Below are positions 17,328 through 25,519 of a stretch of 64,000 nt of DNA, piece by piece. The notes beneath the pieces were generated by a model. That model worked only from the letters and a program-made list of their open reading frames with translations, was not told the DNA's origin and made no database searches. The stretch comes from CAWALV01 sp963782965. Its GTDB lineage: Bacteria > Actinomycetota > Actinomycetes > Acidothermales > Acidothermaceae. The stretch lies in the NCBI GenBank assembly GCA_963782965.1, contig CAWALV010000002.1, forward strand, positions 62,001 to 126,000. The letters are read 5' to 3'. The position numbers and the translations under genes were made by a program. Each line of letters begins with the position of its first letter. Positions within the stretch are counted from its first letter, which is position 1.

Positions 17328-18218
17328 TCAGTCCGTCGTGCTTCCCGCGTTCAGACCTGCCGCGACATATCGCTGCGAGGCGATGAAGACGAGCAGCACG
17401 GGCAGAATCGAGATGAGAACTCCCAGGGCCAGGACCGGACTGTTCCTGGGCAGCAGGGTCAATCCAATCTGCAAGGGATAGCCCTTGCTGTCCGGCAGTA
17501 TCGCCAGCGGCAAGAAGTAGTTGTTCCAGTTCACGACGAAGCTGAAGAAGGCGATCAGCGCGACGACGGGCTTCGCCAGCGGCAGCGCGACCCGCAGGAA
17601 CACCTGTAGCTCCGAACACCCGTCGATCCGCGCCGCGGACAGCAGCTCCTGCCGGATGGCGGTGGAGAAATGGAGGTACGCAAGGTAGACCCCGAATGGG
17701 AAGAACGAGAAGGGCAAGATCAGCGAGAACGCGCTACCGAGCAGGTGAACGTCGTTCAGCTCCAGGAAGATCGGCAGCACGAGCGCGAAATTGGGGATGA
17801 GCATCACGATCATGGTGACGAGCAGCAGCGGCCGTCGCACCCGCGGCCCAGCCACGGCTAGGCCATAGCCGGCCGGAATGTCGGTGAGCAGTACAAGAAC
17901 CAGGGCGGTACCGGCGTACTTCACCGTGTTGACGAACCAGAGGGCGTACGCGTCGCCCTCGAAGCCTATGAGGCGGTGCCAGTTTCGGGTGAGTTGTTGA
18001 ATGCTGCCCCACGCCAGCGGCGGGCCAACCTGAAGCTGTTCACCGTTCTTCGTGGTGGCCAGCACGAGCCAGACGAGGGGGGTTGCGAAAAAGATTGCGA
18101 AGAGCACCAAGATGACGGTTCTGAGGCCGGGGCGGGCGACGGTCGCTGGGTCGCGGCGACGCCTCCGCCCCAGGGTGGTCAGGCGCGCCTCCGACTCGGT
18201 AAGGGCGCGCTCAGACAC
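17328..18218 (-). CDS. orphan carbohydrate ABC transporter permease (MalG/UgpE type)
   Basis: A 296-residue inner-membrane permease with six predicted helices. The EAA loop that docks the ATPase is present as SAARIDGCSELQVFLRVALPLAKP (shown to its last Pro), 60-70 residues before the C-terminus. This belongs to the second permease position (MalG, CUT1) of sugar importers, which normally sits beside a MalF-type permease and a binding protein. None is found within several kilobases on either side. The GTG at 18218 was chosen because GGA lies 6 bases upstream; a GTG at 18257 is also in frame. It looks like the remnant of a larger operon and may need partners elsewhere. Confidence 0.85.
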   Translation of the reverse strand: MSERALTESEARLTTLGRRRRRDPATVARPGLRTVILVLFAIFFATPLVWLVLATTKNGEQLQVGPPLAWGSIQQLTRNWHRLIGFEGDAYALWFVNTVKYAGTALVLVLLTDIPAGYGLAVAGPRVRRPLLLVTMIVMLIPNFALVLPIFLELNDVHLLGSAFSLILPFSFFPFGVYLAYLHFSTAIRQELLSAARIDGCSELQVFLRVALPLAKPVVALIAFFSFVVNWNNYFLPLAILPDSKGYPLQIGLTLLPRNSPVLALGVLISILPVLLVFIASQRYVAAGLNAGSTTD

Positions 18219-18279
18219 CAGGGTTCCGGACGCCGCGAACGCGGCAGACCATATCACCCGCCGCCTAGTCGCCAGGGTG

Positions 18280-18311
18280 TCCGACCTGCCTGACGGCTGG
18301 AATGAAGGCGC
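18280..18311 (+). repeat. dispersed direct repeat, copy 2
   Basis: TCCGACCTGCCTGACGGCTGG followed by AATGAAGGCGC, the partner of 16597-16627. Its end overlaps the left arm of the adjacent hairpin, so the repeat may be part of a mobile or REP-like terminator element. Confidence 0.7.
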
Positions 18312-18337
18312 CCGATGGTCACGCTAGGGGCGCCTTC
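18304..18337. terminator. 10-bp stem hairpin, terminator-like
   Basis: GAAGGCGCCC (18304-18313) pairs exactly with GGGCGCCTTC (18328-18337) across a 14-base loop. It lies upstream of the minus-strand permease, so it would isolate that gene from transcription entering from higher coordinates. Confidence 0.55.
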
Positions 18338-18692
18338 GCCGTGCGCGCGCTTCTTCGGCGGATGCGGTCGGCTTCTTCGACGTAAGGCGTAGCGCGAGCA
18401 GCCGCCGTCCGCCTGGAAGACAGAGATTCATCCGATCGGGATGGCCCGGACGACCGGCGCCGCGCGGTGCTTTGGCACGTGTTCTATGTCGCGTTGTTCT
18501 GGCTGCTCGCGGTACTGCTCGTCGTGGCTGGCGTCACGACGATGTCGCGCCACCGCCCCTCTCATCAACGGCGACCGGTTGGCGCACCCTTGCGTCCCGC
18601 GGACTTCGGCAAATCTCGTAAAGTCGGCGTACTGGCGCGCCGATCCTGCGGTGACTTGTGGCTTAACTCCTCAGCGCAGGCGGGAGCGAGGC

Positions 18693-19160
18693 GTGGAGAT
18701 CGGCGTTGCTCCCGTGGCCGGAATAGTGGAGCGCCACGGCTGGCGCGCCTTGGCTGCACTTGTCCTTGCGGCACTCGTCGCCGGATGCACGGGGGATTCA
18801 CAGCAGCCGATTTCCGCAGCGCCGTCTAGCAGCGCCGTCTTTGGTCTGCCCCTTCCCTCAGACGCGACACGTCTGGACCACAACAGTCCGGACGCGTCAG
18901 ACAGCTTCGCCATCTACGAACTGCCCGACGGGGTCTCATCCGCCGCGGCTGAACGGTGGTTCGACAAGCAGCTGCCCGCGGGGCAACCCTGGCAGGACTG
19001 GCAGCCCTGCAACGCCGACACAGTAACGGCCAGCGGGTTCATACTCACTCGAAGCTGGCATCGAGGGCAGCAGACGCTTGCGGTGCTGGTGGCCGCCGTC
19101 GGGCGACCCAGCCGCATCAAGGTGCTCGAACAAACAACCCCAGGAGCTTGCGGAGCCTGA
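18693..19160 (+). CDS. small lipoprotein of unknown function
   Basis: A 155-residue exported protein. The signal peptide (GWRALAALVLAALVAGC) ends in a clear lipobox. A Ser-rich linker leads to a compact domain of about 110 residues with SDSFAIYELPDGVSSAAAERWF, a Trp-rich WQDWQPC and a terminal cysteine near GACGA that may pair with the earlier Cys. I do not recognise the family. The GTG at 18693 follows GGGAG with good spacing. No neighbour on the same strand gives context. Expected to be anchored to the outer face of the membrane. Confidence 0.65.
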   Translation: MEIGVAPVAGIVERHGWRALAALVLAALVAGCTGDSQQPISAAPSSSAVFGLPLPSDATRLDHNSPDASDSFAIYELPDGVSSAAAERWFDKQLPAGQPWQDWQPCNADTVTASGFILTRSWHRGQQTLAVLVAAVGRPSRIKVLEQTTPGACGA

Positions 19161-19223
19161 CCACAGCGGCGTTGCGTCGGAGCCGAGCCGTCCGTAGTCG
19201 GCGGCGAAGCGTCGCTCGGTCGA

Positions 19224-19869
19224 CTAGCTGAGTAACAATCCGGCGTCCGGATCTTGCGTCCACTCATACCAAGGGCCGTAGATGTGCGCATAGATGTGGG
19301 GATCAGACGGCTTTCCGTCAGGAAAATACGCTAGCGCCCAGGCGTTGTCCTTCACCAGGCCGCCGCCGTGGAGATAGATGTAGGCGCCGCTATCGACGGG
19401 TTCGACTGTCGTGACTCCGTACAGTCCGACGCGTCGGTCATGGATGACCGCGCCGTGCTGCACTTCTTCCACAGCGTGGCGGAGCGCTCCCGCGGACAGG
19501 GCGACCCGAACGCGTCAGCCCGGCCTGCCACCACGAGCTTGCAATCGCCAGCGCAAGCACCAGTACGGCCGGAGCGATGCGCCTGAGAATCGTGCGCCAG
19601 CGTTTCCGTGCGCAACACCGGAGGAGCCCACCAATGCACCAGACCACGACGGCGAGTGAGGGCACCGCCAGGGCCAGCAACACGGCGCCGTACCGACCTG
19701 GCGTGCTCTGACCCCACAAGAGGCCGAGCCAAATCAGTACGGCAATCGAGTAGAACGGCCAACCCCCGACTCTCAGGGCGCGCTTGACCGAGACGAAAGC
19801 TGCGCCGCGCGCCTCGGGCGGCAACAAGACCGGTAACCGATCGGCGTTGACTTTCGCGGATCGATGCAT
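19224..19869 (-). pseudogene. membrane protein broken by a +1 frameshift
   Basis: From the ATG at 19869, preceded by GAGGTG, the frame encodes MHRSAKVNADRLPVLLPPEA, then three hydrophobic segments (around PFYSIAVLIWLGLLWG, AVLLALAVPSLAVVVWCI and APAVLVLALAIASSWW). The protein pattern then leaves this frame. It resumes in the next one as VALSAGALRHAVEEVQHGAV and runs to YIYLHGGGLVKDNAWALAYF and a WYEWTQDPDAGLLLS end at 19224. Removing one base in 19478-19520 joins them (646 nt is 3x215+1). The product would be a three-helix protein with an extracytoplasmic domain. I do not recognise the family. Real decay or sequence error are both possible. Confidence 0.55.
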
Positions 19870-20210
19870 CACCCACCTCACGTCGCGCTGGTAGCTGAAT
19901 GTAGCCGAGATTGGGAGACCAAACCGACCTCCGAAGGCGATCCAAGATTCGCCGAAGCTGACACCATCGTGGCGTGCATGCGCCTCCAGGGCCTGGCGCG
20001 GACCACAAACAGATACGGCACCTTCTCGCAACCGCTTAACCGTGCGACCGGGCGCAAAGACTAGCGGCAGCGCAACCGGAGGGCGCGGATTTGAACCCAC
20101 GAGGAGCTTGCGCTCCGAGCGTCCATGGGCAGTTGCTGTTCCGGCGAACGCTGGACGAGGCCCGGATCGCCCTCAAACCGCGGGCCTAGTCGGTCGTAGA
20201 ACTGGGTGGG
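19870..20210. other. 341-bp stretch holding a tRNA-Ser fragment
   Basis: No convincing gene. It contains a 44-bp copy of the 3' part of tRNA-Ser at 20077-20120. Just after it, a plus frame reads GQLLFRRTLDEARIALKPRA and stops at about 20190; this looks like the tail of a lost coding sequence, but no start or family is visible. Confidence 0.5.
20077..20120 (-). repeat. partial tRNA-Ser 3' copy, candidate attachment-site remnant
   Basis: The segment matches the acceptor 3' strand, T arm and variable arm of the intact tRNA-Ser at 21438-21524 in the same orientation. The match includes the uninterrupted ATTTGAACCCACGAGG plus AGCTTGC, with a few substitutions and one missing base. The 5' half of the tRNA is absent, so it is not functional. 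Together the copies bracket 1.4 kb that contains only the vapBC pair. Confidence 0.75.
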
Positions 20211-20618
20211 TTAGAGAAGTCGTCGCAAGCCACCACGGTCGACAGCAAAGATGAACGGCGGGGCCGTTGTGGCCACCGTGTCGGCCATCTCTTCCAGAGC
20301 GGCGAGAAACCAGCCGGCCATGACCTCGCCTGACAGCGACTGCCGCGCCAGGCAGAAGCACCTTGCACCGGCAGCGATGACGGTGTTCTTCTCTGCGTCG
20401 TTACGGGCGATGGCCGAGTCCTTCATGAGGCACACCCAGCCTCTCGCGGTCGCATCCGTAAGCCAGGTGACATCTGCAACGCGCTCGTCAGCTGGAACGC
20501 CGTAGTGCTCAGCCAGCGTCGTAAGGCGCAGGCCAGCGGCGCGCAAGATGCCGGGTACCTTGCGGCGACCGAGGGAGCGGTCGACGAAAAGGTCAGGCAG
20601 CCCGATGGGATGCGACAC
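20211..20618 (-). CDS. vapC: VapC45-type PIN-like toxin
   Basis: A 135-residue protein matching the VapC45 PIN-like ribonuclease family. Visible conserved parts are LPDLFVDRSLGRRKVPGILR, HYGVPADERVADVTWLTDA, GWVCLMKDSAIARNDAEK and RCFCLA. The spaced acidic residues (in FVDR, DVTW and KDSA) would bind metal. PIN-type toxins cut RNA and are held inactive by the antitoxin. The GTG at 20618 was chosen (AGGA upstream); a GTG at 20651 is also in frame. Either way it overlaps the 3' end of the antitoxin gene, which supports coupled expression. It has the same toxin-antitoxin layout as M. tuberculosis Rv2018-Rv2019. Confidence 0.82.
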   Translation of the reverse strand: MSHPIGLPDLFVDRSLGRRKVPGILRAAGLRLTTLAEHYGVPADERVADVTWLTDATARGWVCLMKDSAIARNDAEKNTVIAAGARCFCLARQSLSGEVMAGWFLAALEEMADTVATTAPPFIFAVDRGGLRRLL

Positions 20619-21309
20619 GAAGCGCGTCCTCGAGTTGCTGCCTCGGGACACCGAACTCCTCGGCTACCTCATCGAGGTCGGCCCCCGCCCAGAACCTCTC
20701 CAACGCATCGACGATTCGGGCGCCCCCGCTCAGGAAGATCGGCTTCCCCCAGGAGCGGTTCGCATCCACGAGCACGTCGGCTCGCTCGTATCCAGGTAGT
20801 CGAATGGCGACTACGTAGTCGTCGTTGCCGAACTGCAGCCGCGACAGGTAGTCCTCAACGATCTCGCTGAACACTCGCTGGTTGTTCCGCACCACGACGA
20901 GCTCTCGAGCGACACGCGCCTCGGGCTCCTTCTTGTGCCGCTCGGCGTAGTCGTACAAGACCTCCGCGCCATCCGTATACAGCTGGCGCGAGGCGAGTGC
21001 GTGGGCCAGCCCGAACTCCGCATTGAGTGCTTCAAGCGCGGGACGGATGCGCTGGAGTGGGACACCCTGCCGTCGGACAGCAGCGAGGACCATACCCTCG
21101 GCCAGGCCCACGAAGGGAACGCTGGCGCGACCGCCGCGGGCGTCGAAAGCGGTCACGACGGGTGCGCCCTTGACAGTACGACGGCCCTTAGGCCGGTTAG
21201 TGTAGCCGCGAGTCCAGGACTGGAAGGTGGAGTTGGGCACGCCAAGATAGGTCGCGGCTTCCGCGACCGTATAGAGCGGCGTCTCGAAACGATCGATTAC
21301 GTCGGTCAT
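20593..21309 (-). CDS. vapB: VapB45-type antitoxin (DUF433 family)
   Basis: A 238-residue antitoxin. The N-terminus has a MerR-like helix-turn-helix (LYTVAEAATYLGVPNSTFQSW), the middle contains a VAIRLPGYERADVLVDANR segment, and the C-terminus is a DUF433 domain (GARIVDALERFWAGADLDEV, then AEEFGVPRQQLEDALR). It should bind the downstream toxin and repress its own promoter. The ATG at 21309 sits after GGGGAGG with 5-base spacing. It is the first gene of the pair and lies 128 bases from the tRNA-Ser gene, inside the tRNA-flanked segment. Confidence 0.82.
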   Translation of the reverse strand: MTDVIDRFETPLYTVAEAATYLGVPNSTFQSWTRGYTNRPKGRRTVKGAPVVTAFDARGGRASVPFVGLAEGMVLAAVRRQGVPLQRIRPALEALNAEFGLAHALASRQLYTDGAEVLYDYAERHKKEPEARVARELVVVRNNQRVFSEIVEDYLSRLQFGNDDYVVAIRLPGYERADVLVDANRSWGKPIFLSGGARIVDALERFWAGADLDEVAEEFGVPRQQLEDALRVASHRAA

Positions 21310-21437
21310 GCCCACCTCCCCTCGCTGACGACGATCCTGCCACCCGCCTGGGACAAGGCCGGCAATTCGGAGCCGATCTAGCTCGGCCGGCGCGCCGAAC
21401 TCGGACGGCCCGTCACCGAACCAAAGCGCAGGTCACG

Positions 21438-21524
21438 CGGAGGGCGTGGGATTTGAACCCACGAGGAGCTTGCACTCCTAGCGGTTTTCAAGACCGCCGC
21501 CATCGGCCACTAGGCGAGCCCTCC
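21438..21524 (-). tRNA. tRNA-Ser (anticodon UGA)
   Basis: The minus strand folds as a class II tRNA. The acceptor GGAGGGC pairs with GCCCTCC, the anticodon stem-loop reads GCGGTCTTGAAAACCGC with UGA in positions 34-36, a long variable arm is present, and the T loop contains GGTTCAAATCC. The discriminator base is G, as usual for serine. CCA is not encoded. It is flanked on one side by the vapBC segment and the partial tRNA copy. Confidence 0.93.
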
Positions 21525-21700
21525 AGGCGGCCAACGTTACGGCAAACGACCAGCACGATCCGCACGCCCACGGGCGGGAGCGGCAGCGGACGACGGCCGC
21601 ACGGGTGGCGGACGACGACCGCTCGCGGCGCAGCGGACGACGTCGCCAACCGCCTCCGGCGGTAGCTGCCGCGACGACCGCGCGACCGTAGGGTGGCCGC

Positions 21701-22682
21701 ATGCATGCAGTCGCGCTGAGCGAGTTCGGCGAACCCGAGGTCATGACGTGGGCAGAGGTGCCCGACCCGGCGCCCCGCGAAGGCGAGGTCGTCGTCGCCA
21801 TTTCCGCCGCCGGCGTCAACCACGCCGACCTCCTGCAACGACGCGGCCGCTACCCGCCGCCGTCCGGTGCCTCGGACATCCTTGGCTTGGAGTGCGCGGG
21901 CCGCATCTCGGCGCTCGGGCCCGAAGTCAGCGGGTGGCAGGTGGGCGAGCCGGTGTGCGCGCTCCTTGCGGGTGGCGGTTACGCCGAGCAGGTCGCCGTT
22001 CCCGCCGGGCAGCTGTTGCCCATACCGCCAGCACTCTCGCCGGTCGAAGCCGCCGCGTTGCCGGAAGCGGCGTGCACGGTGTGGTCAACGGTGTTCATGG
22101 CCGGCCGGCTGCAGGCCGGGGAATCGTTGCTCGTGCACGGCGGCACGAGTGGCATCGGCACCTTCGCGATCCAGCTGGCGACAGCGCTCGGCGCTCGGGT
22201 GTTCGCGACCGCCGGCACCCCGGAAAAGTGCGCGCGAGCTCGTGAACTCGGCGCCGAGCTCACGATCGACTACAAGCGCGACGACTTCGTGGCGGCCGTG
22301 CACGACCACACCGGCGGCCGCGGCGTCGACGTCGTCCTCGACGTGGTCGGCGGCGACTACCTCGCGCGCAATCTCACCGCGCTCGCGCCTGACGGCCGGA
22401 TCATCGTCATCGCCACCCAGGGCGGGCGGCGCGCCGAACTCGACCTCCGTGCGCTGATGGCCAAGCGCGCGACCGTGTATGCCGCCGGGCTGCGCGCGAC
22501 GACCGCTCGACCAGAAGGCCGAGATCGTGGCTGCGGCGGGCCGACACGTCTGGCCGCTGGTCGAGTCGGGCGCCGTGCGGCCGGTCATCGAGGCGGTCGT
22601 GCCGATGGACGACGCCCCCCGCGCGCACCGCATTCTGGAGGCGGGCGGCCATGTCGGCAAGGTGATCCTCACGTGCCCGTGA
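21701..22682 (+). pseudogene. NADPH:quinone oxidoreductase (zinc-less MDR), broken by a +1 frameshift
   Basis: The product would reduce quinones with NADPH. From ATG 21701 the frame encodes the QOR family pattern: MHAVALSEFGEPEVM, GVNHADLLQRRGRYPPP, the nucleotide site VHGGTSGIGTFAIQLA and VVLDVVGGDYLARNL. Near residue 267 the match jumps frame: the expected end continues as RPLDQKAEIVAAAGRHVWPL, then AHRILEAGGHVGKVILTCP with a stop at 22680-22682. One base too many lies within 22490-22505 (982 nt is 3x327+1). Removing it restores a full-length family protein of about 326 residues. As written, the frame runs on into an Arg/Gly-rich tail to 22750, overlapping the bpa start. Confidence 0.85.
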
Positions 22683-22746
22683 CGCCGGGCGGACGGCGAA
22701 GCGGGGCGGCCGAACGCGGCCGGTTGCCGCTTGCGAGAATCGGCAC

Positions 22747-23313
22747 ATGAGCAACTCACCCGACAGCTTTGGCAGCCAGCGCCCCGGCAACGACCGCGCC
22801 ACCGCCGATCGCGACGACGAGCCGCGCGTGCTTGTCGTGGGGCCCGACGGGATGGCGATGTCGCGCCCGGGCGCGGACCCCGACGACGAAGACTCCGTGA
22901 CCGAACTCGTGAACCAGCCGGCGAAGGTGATGCGGATCGGCAGCATGATCCGCCAGCTGCTCGAGGAGGTCCGCTCGGCGCCGCTCGACGAGGCGGGCCG
23001 GGCCCGGCTGAAGGAGATTCACCGGTCTTCGATCCGCGAACTCGAAAGCGGCCTCGCACCCGAACTGGTCAACGAGCTCGACCGCATCAGCCTGCCGTTC
23101 GCCGACGCCGAGGTGCCCACCGAATCGGAGCTGCGCATCGCGCAGGCCCAACTCGTCGGCTGGCTCGAGGGGTTGTTCCACGGGATCCAGACGACGCTCG
23201 TCGCGCAGCAGATGGCAGCTCGCGCACAGCTCGAGCAGATGCGCCGCGCGCTACCGCCGGGAGCGACATTGCCCGACGGCCAGCAGCAGCGGCCACCCGG
23301 CATGTACCTCTAA
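22747..23313 (+). CDS. bpa: bacterial proteasome activator Bpa/PafE
   Basis: A 188-residue ring-forming activator of the 20S proteasome that opens its gate without ATP and feeds unfolded proteins. The four-helix core runs from VTELVNQPAKVMRIGSMIR through SLPFADAEVPTESELRIAQA to LEGLFHGIQTTLVAQQMAAR. The last residues GMYL correspond to the GQYL C-terminal tail that docks into the proteasome alpha ring. The flanks are disordered, as in the family. Its presence predicts prcBA elsewhere in the genome. It follows the quinone oxidoreductase gene in the same direction. Confidence 0.93.
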   Translation: MSNSPDSFGSQRPGNDRATADRDDEPRVLVVGPDGMAMSRPGADPDDEDSVTELVNQPAKVMRIGSMIRQLLEEVRSAPLDEAGRARLKEIHRSSIRELESGLAPELVNELDRISLPFADAEVPTESELRIAQAQLVGWLEGLFHGIQTTLVAQQMAARAQLEQMRRALPPGATLPDGQQQRPPGMYL

Positions 23314-23332
23314 CGACACCGCACCGAAAACG

Positions 23333-24142
23333 CTACGCGGCACCGACAAACAGCGCCTCCAGTACCTGCGCGACGCCGTCGTCGTCGTTGCTCGCGATGA
23401 CGTGGTCGACGGCGTCGAGCACCAGCGGATGGGCGTTTTCGACGGCGTACGCCCGACCGGCCCAGGCCAGCATCGGTAAGTCGTTGGGCATGTCGCCGAA
23501 GGCAACGACGTCAGCTGCGCCGATGCCGAGTTCGGCCGCAAACCGCGCCAGCGACGTCGCCTTGCTCACGCCACGGGCGCCCATCTCGACCAGACCGAAC
23601 CCGCTCGAATGCGTGGGCGTGACAAGGTGCGAAACGAGTTCGCTCGCCCGAGCCAGCAAGGCGTCGGCGTCGAGCGTCGGATGATTCGCGAGCACCTTCG
23701 CGGCGTGGTATTTCGTTATCTCGTCGAGCGGAAGCAACTCGGCGTCGACATGCGGGTCGACGATCCAGCCGCCACGGTAACCGTGACTCCGGTACAACTC
23801 GTCGGTGGTTTCGACGGCGAAGCCCAACTCCGGCAGGGCCGAACTCAAGATGCGCACGACCTCCTCGACCGTCGGCGCCGGGATGAGAAACGACTCGACG
23901 ACACGTTCGTCGTGCAGGTCGTACACGAGCGCGCCGTTCGCGCAGATCACCGTGCCGTGGTGGCCGGTCGCCGCAGCGACGGCACCGACCGAGCGTGGTG
24001 GCCGGCCGGTCACCAGGACGACGACGGCGCCGGCTTCCTCCGCCCGCGCGAACGCCTTCGCCGTCCGCCGCGAGATCGTGCCGTCGGAACGCACGATCGT
24101 GCCGTCGAGGTCGGTGGCGACGAGGCGAGGAGGTCGGAGCAC
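23333..24142 (-). CDS. Cof-type HAD-superfamily phosphatase
   Basis: A 269-residue HAD IIB hydrolase that would dephosphorylate small sugar or nucleotide phosphates. Motif I is VATDLDGTIV (nucleophile first Asp), motif II is VVLVTGRPP, motif III is the conserved Lys in GVSKATSLA and motif IV is VVAFGDMPNDLPML. The cap domain lies between motifs II and III. Substrate unknown. It starts with GTG 7 bases after the serS stop and is very likely co-transcribed with serS. Confidence 0.88.
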   Translation of the reverse strand: MLRPPRLVATDLDGTIVRSDGTISRRTAKAFARAEEAGAVVVLVTGRPPRSVGAVAAATGHHGTVICANGALVYDLHDERVVESFLIPAPTVEEVVRILSSALPELGFAVETTDELYRSHGYRGGWIVDPHVDAELLPLDEITKYHAAKVLANHPTLDADALLARASELVSHLVTPTHSSGFGLVEMGARGVSKATSLARFAAELGIGAADVVAFGDMPNDLPMLAWAGRAYAVENAHPLVLDAVDHVIASNDDDGVAQVLEALFVGAA

Positions 24143-24149
24143 GCCTCGA

Positions 24150-25433
24150 TCAGGCCTTGACGGGTTCGAGGACGTCGCGGCCGAGGTAGGGCCGCAACGC
24201 GGCAGGCAGCACGACCGATCCGTCAGCCTGCTGGTGGTTCTCCAGGATCGCGACGATCATGCGCGGGATCGCGACCAGCGTGCCGTTCAACGTGGCAAGG
24301 GGTCGCACCCCGCGGGCGGGGTCGCCGTCACGCATCCGGATGCCGAGCCGCCGCGCCTGGAATTGCGTGCAGTTCGACGTCGAGGTGACCTCGCGGTACT
24401 TGCCCTGCGTCGGGATCCACGCCTCACAGTCGAACTTGCGGGCAGCGCTCGAGCCGAGGTCGCCCGAAGCGACGTCGATCACGCGGTACGGCACCTCGAC
24501 GGCGTCGAGGAAGCGACGCTCCCATTCGAGCAACCGGCGATGCTCGTCGGCGGCATCCTCCGGCCTGGCGTAGGAGAACATCTCCACCTTGTCGAACTGG
24601 TGCACCCGGATGATGCCCTTGGTGTCCTTGCCGTACGACCCCGCTTCACGACGAAAGCACGGTGAGAACCCGACGTAGCGAAGCGGAAGGCTCGCGGCGT
24701 CAAGAATCTCGTCCATGTGATAGGCCGCGAGCGGAACTTCGGCCGTGCCGACGAGGTAGTAGTCGTCACCGTCGAGGTGAAAGACGTTCTCGGCGGCTTG
24801 CCCGAGGAATCCGGTGCCTTCCATCGCACGCGGGCGCACCATGGCGGGCGGGATGACGGGAGTGAAGCCCGCCTCGAGAGCTTGGCTTATCGCGAGGTTG
24901 ACCAGCGCCAACTCCAGCAGCGCGCCGACGCCGGTGAGGTAATAGAAACGTGCGCCCGACACCTTGGCCGCGCGATCGACGTCGATAGCACGCAGCAGCT
25001 CGCCGAGTTCGACGTGGTCGCGCGGAGCGAAGTCGAAATCGCGCGGTGTACCGACCTCATGCAGGACGACGAAGTCGTCTTCGCCGCCCTCCGGAGCCGA
25101 CTCATCGATCAGGTTCGACAACGCCAGCAGGGTTTCGCGGAGCAGGTCGTCGGCCTCCGACTGCTCGGCTTCGGCGTCCTTCACTTCCGCGGACAGATCC
25201 TTGGCCCGGGCGAGCAGGGCGTGCCTTTCGGCGTCGGCTCCCTTACCGGCCTGCGCAACCTGCTTGCCGAGCGCCTTCTGCTCGGTGCGCAAGGTGTCGA
25301 ACCGGCCCACGGCCGCGCGTCGGCGCTCGTCGGCAGCGAGCACCGCGTCGACGAGACCCGGATCTTCACCGCGCGCACGTTGCGAGGCGCGCATCCGATC
25401 GGGATCGTCACGAAGCAACTTGAGGTCGATCAC
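24150..25433 (-). CDS. serS: seryl-tRNA synthetase
   Basis: A 427-residue class II synthetase charging tRNA-Ser and tRNA-Sec. The N-terminal coiled coil that grips the long variable arm runs from MIDLKLLRDDPDRMRASQ to about residue 110. Class II motif 2 is CFRREAGSYGKDTKGIIRVHQF (cut here at 20 of its residues: CFRREAGSYGKDTKGIIRVH), and motif 3 is ATLNGTLVAIPRMIVAILEN. Also visible are TAEVPLAAYH for serine binding and EVTSTSNCTQFQARR. Full length. It leads an operon with the HAD phosphatase. Confidence 0.97.
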   Translation of the reverse strand: MIDLKLLRDDPDRMRASQRARGEDPGLVDAVLAADERRRAAVGRFDTLRTEQKALGKQVAQAGKGADAERHALLARAKDLSAEVKDAEAEQSEADDLLRETLLALSNLIDESAPEGGEDDFVVLHEVGTPRDFDFAPRDHVELGELLRAIDVDRAAKVSGARFYYLTGVGALLELALVNLAISQALEAGFTPVIPPAMVRPRAMEGTGFLGQAAENVFHLDGDDYYLVGTAEVPLAAYHMDEILDAASLPLRYVGFSPCFRREAGSYGKDTKGIIRVHQFDKVEMFSYARPEDAADEHRRLLEWERRFLDAVEVPYRVIDVASGDLGSSAARKFDCEAWIPTQGKYREVTSTSNCTQFQARRLGIRMRDGDPARGVRPLATLNGTLVAIPRMIVAILENHQQADGSVVLPAALRPYLGRDVLEPVKA

Positions 25434-25519
25434 CAGGCGAGGTTACCGGTTGACGCGTGACGAGCCGGCAGCCAGCCGGGAGCCGGCCGACCGAACCCGG
25501 CCCGGCGACAGCGCAGAAG

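Larger units (their letters stand above)
18219..18692. other. 474-bp stretch with a terminator-like hairpin and a weak membrane ORF
   Basis: Contains the second 31-bp dispersed repeat, a 10-bp stem hairpin and then a plus-strand frame from a GTG at 18467. The first 40 codons of that frame give a good membrane helix (MLWHVFYVALFWLLAVLLVV) with protein-like sequence even before the GTG. There is no ribosome site, and the frame then runs into the lipoprotein gene out of register, so it looks like a decayed gene rather than a working one. Confidence 0.45.

Noticed and set aside
18467..18829. A small membrane protein gene
   Set aside because: One good helix, but no ribosome site, protein-like sequence also before the GTG, and a tail overlapping the lipoprotein gene in another frame.
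20077..20120. A second tRNA-Ser gene
   Set aside because: Only the 3' portion is present; there is no D arm, anticodon arm or 5' acceptor strand.
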